From NCBI GenBank assembly GCA_009693885.1, contig SHWK01000006.1, positions 1 through 20,127 on the forward strand: DNA of 20,127 nucleotides, written 5' to 3'. This DNA is from Rickettsiales bacterium (GTDB lineage Bacteria > Pseudomonadota > Alphaproteobacteria > Rickettsiales > UBA1997). Numbering within the stretch: the stretch's first letter is position 1; every line of letters begins with the position of its first letter. Below are positions 1 through 7,216 of the stretch, piece by piece. The notes beneath the pieces were generated by a model, which had not been told where the DNA came from, did not search any database, and saw only the letters and a list, made by a program, of their open reading frames with translations. The translations under genes and the position numbers were made by a program.

Positions 1-119
1 ATGTAATATTTGAATATATTGAAGTTTTTTATAATCGAATTCGGATTCATTCTGCTAATAATTATTTAGCACCGGTGGAGTTTGAAGAAGTGAATAGGAA
101 ATTTTTAAAATCTGTTTAA
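1..119 (+). CDS. IS3-family transposase OrfB, C-terminal end (partial at left edge)
   Basis: The third forward frame is open from the window edge (first full codon at 3) to TAA at 117-119. It encodes 38 residues including FEYIEVFYNRIRIHS and then NYLAPVEFEE. This is the characteristic end of the DDE integrase domain of IS3-family OrfB transposases (pattern YIE-FYN-R-HS--NYLSP--FE). The family catalyses cut-out/paste-in transposition through a circular intermediate, with OrfA and OrfB joined by a -1 frameshift. Only the last residues, after the catalytic Glu region, lie in the window, so I cannot say whether the element is intact. The stop is followed within a few bases by a plausible IS terminal sequence, as expected for an unbroken right end. 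Confidence 0.85.
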   Translation, partial: VIFEYIEVFYNRIRIHSANNYLAPVEFEEVNRKFLKSV

Positions 120-149
120 TTTAGTGTCCGAAAAAAGGTTGACAGATCA
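1..149 (+). mobile_element. Right end of an IS3-family insertion sequence
   Basis: Downstream of the transposase stop, the stretch at about 123-149 (starting GTGTCCG, ending GACAGATCA) has the look of an IS3-family terminal inverted repeat. Read inward from outside it begins TGATCTGTCAACC, and family members typically have TG...CA ends. The left end is outside the window, so repeat pairing and the target-site duplication cannot be checked. The transposase tail is clear; the exact outer boundary is inferred. Confidence 0.6.
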
Positions 150-314
150 AAAAATTAATTTCGATAAAATCCTGCAAAGCCGCTATTTTGAGGACTTAAC
201 CTTTTTAGTAAAAGTAAAGTCCATTCGGAGAAACGGAGAGAAAAATAGCCGAGATTTTGAGAAAATTAAAAAAGTGGAGACAAAAAGGTTCAGCTGAAAC
301 CAAATTCTATAATG

Positions 315-349
315 CCGCCCTAAGCCGCTAATACTGGGCTTGGGGGCGG
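315..349. other. G+C-rich imperfect hairpin of unknown role
   Basis: Arms CCGCCC (315-320) and GGGCGG (344-349) enclose a second pair, AAGCC (322-326) and GGCTT (337-341), separated by one base on the left and two on the right, with a 10-base loop. The stem of about 11 pairs is far more G+C-rich than the surrounding DNA. No T-run follows on either strand, so it is not a classical intrinsic terminator. It lies 3' of the tRNA-Ser gene on that gene's strand, beyond the putative terminator. Confidence 0.5.
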
Positions 350-354
350 TAGGC

Positions 355-388
355 AAAAACCCAAAAAATCGAGTGGAGATTTTGGTTT
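355..388 (-). terminator. Probable intrinsic terminator of tRNA-Ser
   Basis: On the minus strand, 11 bases past the tRNA CCA end, AAACCAAAATC is followed by a 7-base loop, then GATTTTTTGGGTTTTT. The arms pair with small bulges and the 3' arm runs into a T tract. The stem is A+T-rich, so strength is uncertain, but position and strand fit the end of the tRNA transcript. Confidence 0.4.
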
Positions 389-399
389 GTAGTGAATTA

Positions 400-489
400 T
401 GGCGGAAGAGGTGAGATTCGAACTCACGGTACGCTTTCACGCACGGCAGTTTTCAAGACTGCTGCCTTAAACCACTCGGCCACTCTTCC
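400..489 (-). tRNA. tRNA-Ser (anticodon UGA)
   Basis: The reverse complement starts GGAAGAG (489-483) and ends CTCTTCC-G-CCA at 400, giving a perfect 7-bp acceptor stem, discriminator G and an encoded CCA tail. The D-arm region carries GCCGAGTGGTT. The anticodon stem GCAGT/ACTGC holds the loop CTTGAAA, with UGA at 455-453 reading UCA-type serine codons. The long variable arm (CGTGCGTGAAAGCGTACC) is the class II signature of serine tRNAs, and the T-arm contains GTTCGAATC. Length is 90 nt, normal for tRNA-Ser. An IS3-family end lies about 250 bp beyond the 3' end. Confidence 0.97.
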
Positions 490-514
490 ATGCTTAATAT
501 AATTAAGGCCCGCG

Positions 515-542
515 ATAATACTTATTCCTTTTTTAATTGCAA
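515..542 (-). promoter_or_regulatory. Probable promoter of tRNA-Ser
   Basis: On the minus strand TTGCAA (542-537) and TATTAT (520-515) are separated by 16 bp. They are followed by a G+C-rich discriminator, CGCGGGCC, unusual in this A+T-rich DNA. Such discriminators are typical of stable-RNA promoters under stringent control. Transcription would start near 508, giving a short 5' leader before the tRNA. Confidence 0.55.
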
Positions 543-597
543 GTTTCACTGTATTTCTATTAAATATAGTGGTGCGGTTTTTGAAAAACTATTCTTT

Positions 598-2031
598 ATG
601 TTAAGCGGCAATAAATCACAATTTTTATCAACCCTTGTAACAGCTACAATCCTTGCTGCGTCTAGTTCTTACGCACTTTCAATCGATCAATATCTCGGCC
701 AAGTTAAGGGTGAAAATGGTGAATATAACGCCGCCGATCAGCGCGATCAGGCTTATGAGCTGTTAAAGAAAAAGGCTAAATTGGTCACTGCGCCAAACTT
801 TTTTGCTTCGGCAGAAACTGGTTATAATGAACAAATCACCGCATTGCCGTTCTTTCGCTACAACCGAGTCGCAACACAAAATTATTCTGCAGGAATCACT
901 CAAAATTCGGCTTTTGGTGTTAATTCAACTTTCACCTATGCCTTCAATAAAATTGCCTATAATGGCCTAGCTACAACCAATGAATTAGCCACTAACAACT
1001 ATCAAACGCGACCTGTTATTGCTGTTACTGTGCCATTATTACAAAATCGTTTTGGATCGCTCACCAGAGCTACGCGTGATTCAATCGAACAGCAAAATGA
1101 AGCGTTAAAATATGGTGCGCAATCAGCTTTATTAACCACAATTATTGCGGCGGAGCAGGGTTATTGGAATTTATCCGCGATGAAAAAAATCGTCGAGATT
1201 CAGCAATTGGCGGCCTCGCAGGCGCAAAAAATTCTTGATTATGTCAAGAAAAAAGAATCAATGAATCTTGGTGAAACTGCGGATGTGTTGCAGGCGCGCG
1301 CTTTGGTTGAAACAAAAAAATTAGAATTACGTCAAGCGCAAAATGATTTAAGGCAAGCGGCGCGCAACTTCAACCGCTTTCGTTATATTAATTCTGATGA
1401 AGTAATCGATGATTTAAATGATATTGATCTTGCTAAAATAAAAAATACCACGCTGCCACGCCTTAAAGAGAGCTCTAGGCCCGATGTCAAAGCGGCGCAC
1501 GCTAACATGAAAGCGGCAATTGCAGCGGCAAAGGTTGATGAAGAAAGTAACAAGCCAAACTTAAATCTTTACGGGTCTTATGCTTTTAAGGGCGTGCAGG
1601 CTGGGGCCACTGATGCTTTTAACACTAGTTTAAATGCGCGTGGTAAAGAGGGTTTGGTAGGTATAAAATTTTCTGTGCCGTTTTATTTTGGCGCAATAAT
1701 GGATATTCAAAAGGGCGCTAGAATGAATGCCGATGCGGCTCGCAGTGAATATCGTCAAAAGGCATTTAATGAGGATAGCGATTGGGAAAATTTATTATTA
1801 AATCTTGCTTTTTATCAAGAAAAAACCGTTTTAGCAAAGGCGATTGAATCGGCACAAAAGCAAAAATTAGAAAATGAAAGAAGTCTCTTGAAGAGAGGCA
1901 GAACAAGCACTTATCAGGTTTTATTATTTGAGCAAGAATATTGCCAAGCACAAATAAATGTTATTGCTGGTGCTAATAATTTTTTAGCATTAATGGCGCA
2001 GAAAAAACTTTATGAAAATTTAGTAAAATAA
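598..2031 (+). CDS. tolC: TolC-family outer-membrane efflux channel
   Basis: This protein of 477 aa is expected to form a trimeric outer-membrane/periplasmic channel that exports substrates from an inner-membrane pump. From the ATG at 598 it has a clear signal peptide: charged start, hydrophobic core (LSTLVTATILAA), then SSSYA before LSIDQYL. The open frame reaches back to 490, but the extra 36 residues would bury the signal peptide and start in the first base after the tRNA promoter region's boundary, so 598 is preferred. The mature part has two alpha-helical halves with OEP-type features, including LREARN-like stretches (ALVETKKLELRQAQNDL) and a second half with FSVPFYFGAIMDIQKGAR. The RND pump gene starts one base after its stop, so the two are surely co-transcribed. 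Which TolC subfamily it belongs to (general TolC or a dedicated OprM-like channel) is not resolvable here. Confidence 0.82.
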   Translation: MLSGNKSQFLSTLVTATILAASSSYALSIDQYLGQVKGENGEYNAADQRDQAYELLKKKAKLVTAPNFFASAETGYNEQITALPFFRYNRVATQNYSAGITQNSAFGVNSTFTYAFNKIAYNGLATTNELATNNYQTRPVIAVTVPLLQNRFGSLTRATRDSIEQQNEALKYGAQSALLTTIIAAEQGYWNLSAMKKIVEIQQLAASQAQKILDYVKKKESMNLGETADVLQARALVETKKLELRQAQNDLRQAARNFNRFRYINSDEVIDDLNDIDLAKIKNTTLPRLKESSRPDVKAAHANMKAAIAAAKVDEESNKPNLNLYGSYAFKGVQAGATDAFNTSLNARGKEGLVGIKFSVPFYFGAIMDIQKGARMNADAARSEYRQKAFNEDSDWENLLLNLAFYQEKTVLAKAIESAQKQKLENERSLLKRGRTSTYQVLLFEQEYCQAQINVIAGANNFLALMAQKKLYENLVK

Positions 2032-2032
2032 A

Positions 2033-5000
2033 ATGAGCATAGTTAATCTTGCAATTAAGCGTCCCGCCTTTACCACCAGCGTCATGATCATTTTGGTCGT
2101 TGTTGGTTTGATTTGCTTTAAGCAGATGGATGTAAATCTTTTTCCTGAAGTAAGAATTCCTACTATTTATGTTGCTACAGTCTATACAGGGGCGGCTCCA
2201 ACTGAGATTGAGACCTTGGTTTCAAAGCCGCTAGAAGAAGAAATCAGTTCGGTTTCGGGCATTAAAACTATCACTTCAAAAAGTTTAAAAGATACCAGTC
2301 AGGTCATTATAACTTTTAACGATAATGTTGATATAAAATATGCTGAGCAACAAGTGCGAGATCGCGTCAATCAAGCAAAGCCAAAACTTCCTTTGGATGT
2401 AAAAGAGTCAATAATTCGTAGATTAGATCCGGCGGATCAGCCAATTTTAACGATTTCGGTTAATGCAGATTTATCGCCATATGAGTTATATGATTTAGCC
2501 AATCAATATATCAAGCCTAGAATAGAGCAGGTCGGCAGTGTTGGTTTGGTTGAAATTTTAGGTGGTCGCAAAAGAGAAATTGCTGTTTTATTGGATCAAA
2601 ATTTATTAAAAAAACGCAGCATTTCTTTATCGCAAGTTAGGCAAAAATTAGCTGAATCAGGAGAGAATGTTCCAATTGGAAAAGTCAGCGATACTACAAA
2701 CGAGCTTGTCTACAGCTCCGATAGTGAATTCAATGATTTAAAAAAAGTTGAAAATGTTATTGTTAGTTTTTATTCCAACGAAGTTCCAACAAAAATTTCT
2801 GATATTGGACAAGTGGTTGATGGCCTAGAAGATGAATATTCGCGCACCTTCGTCAATGGAAAAAAATCTTTATTCATCAATGTTTATCGTCAATCAGATT
2901 CAAATATTATTAAAGTAGTAGATGGCGTAAATGAGCAAATTGAGCGCATGAAAACCGATTTTGTTGCAATGAAAGGAAGGCCAGAAATCGTTGCTGTGGC
3001 TGATTCTAGCAAATATATTCGCAATAATGTGCATGATGTTTATGAAATAATCTTCATCTCAATTGTTTTAACAATTTTAGTAATATTCTTCTTTCTCGCC
3101 AATAGTCGCGCCACAATCATTGTCTCGATCGCGCTGCCTATTGCTTTTATCAGTGCCTTTATTGCAATGTATGTTGCGGGGTTTTCAATTAACATCATAT
3201 CCCTTCTGGCTCTAAGCTTGGCGATTGGTTTGTTGGTTGATGATGCTATCGTAGTAACCGAAAACATCTATCGCAAAATTGAGCACGGACTCCATCCCAT
3301 CAAGGCCGCATATGAAGCCACAACAGAAATTATGATGGCAGTAGTTGCAATAACTCTAGTAGTAGTTGCAGTATTTTTGCCCGTCGGATTCATGAATGGT
3401 ATAGTCGGGCAATATATGAAAGAGTTTGGTTTAACGATGGCTTTTTCGATGATGGTGAGCTTTGTGGTGGCGATTACAATCATTCCAGTTTTATGCGCCT
3501 ATTTTGCTGATATCAAAAAAATTACTCATCGCGAAGGTGGTTGGATTATCACGCGTGCAGTAAAAAAGTTCGATGATTTTCAAAATTATCTCGAAGCAAA
3601 ATATGAAAAAATATTACACTATACCATCGATAAACCCAAGAATATATTGCTTTCAACGCTGGCAATATTTGTTTTGTGTATGTCGACAATTGCCTTTATT
3701 CCAAAAACTTTTATTGCCGAAAATGATAATGGTGAAATCTCTGTATCCCTAGAGCTTCCTGCATCTGCAAGCCTTGATTATGCAACACAAACAGCGCAAA
3801 AAATGGATAAAATTATCCGCGCTAATAAAGAAGTTGTGATCTCTGCAGTAACGGTAGGAAACGGTTTTAAGCAGTCAAATCGCGGCTCTATCTATGTTAG
3901 GATAGCTCATGATCGCAATATTACAACGGTGGATTTTCGTGAAAAATTGCGTATGCAACTTAAAGAATTTGCCTATGCTAATCCAGTAGTAAAAGACTAC
4001 GACCCTTCTGGTGGCGCATCTCGCACTCAACCTTTTAATCTTTATTTAATTTCGAATAATGCCGCTGCGCTAGAAAAATACGCGCAAGAATTAATAATAA
4101 AATTAAAACAAGATCCGCGTTTAAAAGATGTTGATTCTAGCAATAAAAGCATGCGTAATGAATTTGGCATTCGCGTAAAAGAGCGGGCGGCTAAAATTTA
4201 TGGAGTCAATCACCAGGCCATTGGCGAAGAATTGCGTGGCTATGTAGAAGGATATGTGCCAACAAAATTCCGTCAAAATGGTTTAGAATATGATTTAAGA
4301 GTGCGCTTGCAAGAAGATCAGCGCGATTTGCGCAAAAACTTCAGTAATATTTTTGTGCCAAATTTTAATCAAAAATTAATTCGCTTAGCAGATATTGCTG
4401 AAGGCAGAGAAACTCAGGAAGCCGCTACTATCAATCGTCAAGACCGTGGGCGCTATATTCAAATCACTGCAAGTTTGGCGCCAAAAGCGGGGCTTGGTGA
4501 CATTATTGATGATGTTACAAAAATATTTAGCGATGAAGCAACAAAGCTTCCAAATGATATTCGTTATAAGTTTTCTGGTGATTCAGAAAATATGAAAAAC
4601 ATGATTGAGTCCTTTAAAACCGCGATGCTGATTGCTCTCATTTTTATTTATTTAATTCTCGCCAGTTTGTATGAATCTTTTATCACGCCATTTACAATTT
4701 TGCTGGCATTACCTCTAGCCTTATGTGGAGCGATCCTAGCAGTTTTTTTAACTGGAGAAAGTCTCAATATTTTTACCTTTCTTGGGGTATTTTTATTGCT
4801 TGGCGTATCAGGAAAAAATTCAATCTTGTTGGTAGATTTTGCTCACCAAATGATTGATGAGGGAAAAACTCGCAAAGAGGCGTTAATTCGCGCAGGAGTA
4901 GTGCGTTTGCGACCAATCCTAATGACATCTTTCGCATTAATTGCCGGAACAATTCCGGTAGCAATCGGTATCTCAGAAGCAGCCAAGCCGCGCACCTCAA

Positions 5001-5134
5001 TGGGTATCGCTATTATTGGCGGATTGATTTCTTCAACAATTTTAACATTGATTGTAGTGCCGGCGGTGTTTAGTTATGTAGATCGCTTTAGATTATGGTT
5101 AAAAGAAAAATTCGCACCATTCGTGAATAAATAA
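2033..5134 (+). CDS. AcrB-type RND efflux pump (HAE-1-like)
   Basis: The 1033-aa inner-membrane, proton-driven transporter has the size and architecture of AcrB/MexB: N-terminal membrane segment (MSIVNLAIKRPAFTT), a large periplasmic loop, a block of membrane helices, a second periplasmic loop, and a second helix block. Proton-relay residues are present: the Asp pair in GLLVDDAIVVTEN (D403-D404, matching AcrB D407-D408) and Lys in GVSGKNSILLVDFA (K928, matching AcrB K940). The loop segment EVRIPTIYVATVYTGAAPTEIE is family-typical and mentioned here only in part: TGAAPTEIE. It sits one base downstream of the TolC-like gene. Typical tripartite operons also encode a membrane-fusion adaptor, and none is here. 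The substrate (drug, lipid or other) cannot be told from sequence. Confidence 0.93.
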   Translation: MSIVNLAIKRPAFTTSVMIILVVVGLICFKQMDVNLFPEVRIPTIYVATVYTGAAPTEIETLVSKPLEEEISSVSGIKTITSKSLKDTSQVIITFNDNVDIKYAEQQVRDRVNQAKPKLPLDVKESIIRRLDPADQPILTISVNADLSPYELYDLANQYIKPRIEQVGSVGLVEILGGRKREIAVLLDQNLLKKRSISLSQVRQKLAESGENVPIGKVSDTTNELVYSSDSEFNDLKKVENVIVSFYSNEVPTKISDIGQVVDGLEDEYSRTFVNGKKSLFINVYRQSDSNIIKVVDGVNEQIERMKTDFVAMKGRPEIVAVADSSKYIRNNVHDVYEIIFISIVLTILVIFFFLANSRATIIVSIALPIAFISAFIAMYVAGFSINIISLLALSLAIGLLVDDAIVVTENIYRKIEHGLHPIKAAYEATTEIMMAVVAITLVVVAVFLPVGFMNGIVGQYMKEFGLTMAFSMMVSFVVAITIIPVLCAYFADIKKITHREGGWIITRAVKKFDDFQNYLEAKYEKILHYTIDKPKNILLSTLAIFVLCMSTIAFIPKTFIAENDNGEISVSLELPASASLDYATQTAQKMDKIIRANKEVVISAVTVGNGFKQSNRGSIYVRIAHDRNITTVDFREKLRMQLKEFAYANPVVKDYDPSGGASRTQPFNLYLISNNAAALEKYAQELIIKLKQDPRLKDVDSSNKSMRNEFGIRVKERAAKIYGVNHQAIGEELRGYVEGYVPTKFRQNGLEYDLRVRLQEDQRDLRKNFSNIFVPNFNQKLIRLADIAEGRETQEAATINRQDRGRYIQITASLAPKAGLGDIIDDVTKIFSDEATKLPNDIRYKFSGDSENMKNMIESFKTAMLIALIFIYLILASLYESFITPFTILLALPLALCGAILAVFLTGESLNIFTFLGVFLLLGVSGKNSILLVDFAHQMIDEGKTRKEALIRAGVVRLRPILMTSFALIAGTIPVAIGISEAAKPRTSMGIAIIGGLISSTILTLIVVPAVFSYVDRFRLWLKEKFAPFVNK

Positions 5135-5148
5135 TCTCGATGAGATTA
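5132..5148. repeat. Palindrome containing both convergent stop codons
   Basis: A perfect 7-bp inverted repeat, TAATCTC-gat-GAGATTA, spans the junction of the convergent RND and pdxJ genes. Its outermost three bases on each side are the TAA stop of the gene on that strand. There is no T-run, so it is not a classical terminator, but it could fold at both mRNA 3' ends. Confidence 0.6.
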
Positions 5149-5925
5149 AGAAATCGCAATTCGCATTTTTTTAATTACCTTCTCAAGTCCTTCAAACAAA
5201 GACTCTCCAATAATAAAATGACCAATATTTAACTCTTTTATTTGGACAATTTGTGCAATTTTTTTTGCGGTAACATAATTTAATCCATGGCCAGCATGGC
5301 ATTCTAACCCTAGAGAATCAGCCATCACAGCACATTTTTTTATTTTCTGAAATTCGATTGTAAGATCTTTTTGTAATGTAATTTTTTTGCTACCAGATGT
5401 TTTTCCAAGCTGAAAAATTGTCTCATAAATATGGCAAAATTCTCCCGTATGAATTTCTACGATATCAGCACCAACCCTTGCAGATTCAGTGATTTGAGCT
5501 GTATTCGCATCAATAAAAAGTGATACGCGAATTTTTTTTGCATGCAATTTTTTTATCATTTCTTTGAGCGGCGCAGAATATTTTATAACATCAAGCCCGC
5601 CTTCAGTTGTGATTTCGCGGCGTTTTTCTGGCACAATACAAACGGCGTTTGGCCTTGTTTTAAGGGCGATTGCAAGCATTTCATCGGTTGCGGCCATCTC
5701 TAAATTTATTGGCAATTTTATTGTCTTTTTTATTGCTGATAAATCTTCGTCGCGAATATGTCTTCTATCTTCACGCAAGTGAATTGTGATTCCATTAGCG
5801 CCATATTTTTGTGCTAAAATTGCTGCTTTAACAGGGCTTGGATGTGCCCCACCTCTAGCATTGCGAATTGTTGCAACATGATCAATATTTATGCCAAGCC
5901 TAATTTTTTGTGAGTTTTTTTTCAT
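5146..5925 (-). CDS. pdxJ: Pyridoxine 5'-phosphate synthase
   Basis: PdxJ condenses 1-deoxy-D-xylulose 5-phosphate with 3-amino-1-hydroxyacetone 1-phosphate to make pyridoxine 5'-phosphate, the ring-closing step of DXP-dependent vitamin B6 synthesis in the cytosol. The 259-aa protein has the family landmarks in order: LGINIDHVATIRNARGG near residue 10, GITIHLREDRRHI, LEMAATDEML, CIVPEKRREITTEGGLD, SLFIDA, VEIHTGEF, LECHAGHGLNY and LNIGHFIIGESL. Length is normal for this TIM-barrel enzyme. Its first 26 bases overlap the end of the upstream MFS gene, so translation is probably coupled. Dxs, which makes its DXP substrate, is encoded just beyond the MFS gene on the other strand. Confidence 0.97.
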   Translation of the reverse strand: MKKNSQKIRLGINIDHVATIRNARGGAHPSPVKAAILAQKYGANGITIHLREDRRHIRDEDLSAIKKTIKLPINLEMAATDEMLAIALKTRPNAVCIVPEKRREITTEGGLDVIKYSAPLKEMIKKLHAKKIRVSLFIDANTAQITESARVGADIVEIHTGEFCHIYETIFQLGKTSGSKKITLQKDLTIEFQKIKKCAVMADSLGLECHAGHGLNYVTAKKIAQIVQIKELNIGHFIIGESLFEGLEKVIKKMRIAIS

Positions 5926-7054
5926 AAAAAAAAGTAAAAGTTAAGTAAGAAATATTTGCTAAAACTATCGCAATAAAAAATCCATAAAAATCAAAAACTT
6001 GAATAAAAAAGCCGCCACAAAGAGCTCCAATTAAAGATCCGACGGCCCCAATTGATTGAAATGTTGAATTGGCGGCAACCAGTTTTTCTTTGGAAAAAGT
6101 TTCATTGGTAAGCGTTAAAGTTGCGATAAATGTTGAGGCGGTAGATGCTCCAAAAAGAAAAAATAGAATCAATAATGCGATATAAGATTCATAAGTAAAA
6201 ATTGCAATAACAATTGTGGTGAGGCAGCCGATGAATCCTAGTTTAATCATCTTATATGGGTTATATTTTTTGACTAAAAATCCAGCATATAAATCACACA
6301 TTCCGCTGGCCATAAAGGCTGCAATTAGCAGGCCAGCATTTTCTGCGCTAAGGCCAATTTTTACGCCAAAAATTACGGTTAAAGTAATAAGACAAAAGTT
6401 CTGCAAATCAAGCAAGAACTTGGCTAGAGCAACGCGGGGATTGTGTTTAAAAAATTCATAAAAACCAATTCGTTGCGAATCGATAGTTTTTGGGCGTGTA
6501 TCTTTAACTAAAATTAATATTAAAATTGATAATACTATAAAGCTAGATGAGAGTAAGAAGGAAGTATAGTTTAGAGCGCCAAAATATTTTACCACAAATG
6601 ATCCACCAATAAAGCCGCCGCAAAAAATTGTTGTGGTTAATGCCAAAATTATACTGCGATTTTTATCGTGAATTAAATGGTTAATCCAAGCTTGCCGAAT
6701 CACGAATAGAGAGAACCAGCAGCCACCATTTAAGACACAAAAAAACAGCCATAGATAAAAATTCTGATAGAAAAAAATCGATAAAATTGATGCACAATAA
6801 ATAGTAGCAAAAACGATTGCAGCCTTTAAAATCGTAAGTCTTGAGACTATTTTACTAAAGAAAAAAGATAATATGATGCTAGAAAAAACTTCTATAGCAC
6901 TAGCGGTTCCAATTAAAAAAGGCGAGACTTGGTGATTTAATAAAACCGCCGGAAACGCTACAATATTGATTCCAAACGATATTGAGGCAATTAAAATACT
7001 GAAGAGCAAATAGAATAAAGCGATAAAATTTTGATCGCGTGAAAATTTTATCAT
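5900..7054 (-). CDS. Major facilitator superfamily (MFS) transporter
   Basis: The 384-aa protein is very hydrophobic, with about twelve predicted membrane spans in two halves of six, separated by a short polar stretch (KDTRPKTIDSQRIGFYEFFKHN, around residues 188-209, quoted here only as KDTRPKTIDSQ). This is the MFS fold, a secondary transporter of the inner membrane. Small-residue runs such as GAVGSLIGALCGG in the C-terminal half fit MFS helix packing. The gene overlaps the start of pdxJ by 26 bases and is the first gene of that two-gene unit. A role in moving vitamin B6 or a related compound is possible from context only; the sequence gives no substrate. Confidence 0.8.
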   Translation of the reverse strand: MIKFSRDQNFIALFYLLFSILIASISFGINIVAFPAVLLNHQVSPFLIGTASAIEVFSSIILSFFFSKIVSRLTILKAAIVFATIYCASILSIFFYQNFYLWLFFCVLNGGCWFSLFVIRQAWINHLIHDKNRSIILALTTTIFCGGFIGGSFVVKYFGALNYTSFLLSSSFIVLSILILILVKDTRPKTIDSQRIGFYEFFKHNPRVALAKFLLDLQNFCLITLTVIFGVKIGLSAENAGLLIAAFMASGMCDLYAGFLVKKYNPYKMIKLGFIGCLTTIVIAIFTYESYIALLILFFLFGASTASTFIATLTLTNETFSKEKLVAANSTFQSIGAVGSLIGALCGGFFIQVFDFYGFFIAIVLANISYLTFTFFYEKKLTKN

Positions 7055-7084
7055 GATTTATAAAATGTGTGATTACGATTGAAA

Positions 7085-7113
7085 ATCTTAATATCTGAAT
7101 AAAAAATCGGCAA
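7085..7113 (-). promoter_or_regulatory. Possible promoter of the MFS-pdxJ unit
   Basis: On the minus strand TTGCCG (7113-7108) and TAAGAT (7090-7085) are separated by 17 bp, about 30 bases before the MFS start codon. Both boxes match consensus at four of six positions, so this is tentative. Confidence 0.33.
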
Positions 7114-7144
7114 AATAAAATAATAAAATTTGATTAACTTAAAC

Positions 7145-7172
7145 TTGATTCGCTATACATGGCTATTATAAT
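7145..7172 (+). promoter_or_regulatory. Promoter of dxs
   Basis: TTGATT (7145-7150) and a perfect TATAAT (7167-7172) are separated by 16 bp. Transcription would begin near 7179, leaving a leader of about 37 bases before the dxs ATG. It is the best sigma-70-like promoter in the window and lies in the divergent gap between the MFS gene and dxs. Confidence 0.65.
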
Positions 7173-7216
7173 GGCCACATTGAATCTTTTACAGGCTCTA
7201 GACACTATTATTAACC

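Noticed and set aside
183..440. Minus-strand open frame of 85 codons downstream of the tRNA
   Set aside because: Its start lies inside the tRNA-Ser gene and it reads through the terminator and hairpin region; the product has no recognisable domain.
490..597. Longer start for the TolC-like protein at 490
   Set aside because: It would put 36 residues before a clear signal peptide; the ATG at 598 gives a normal lipid-free export signal.
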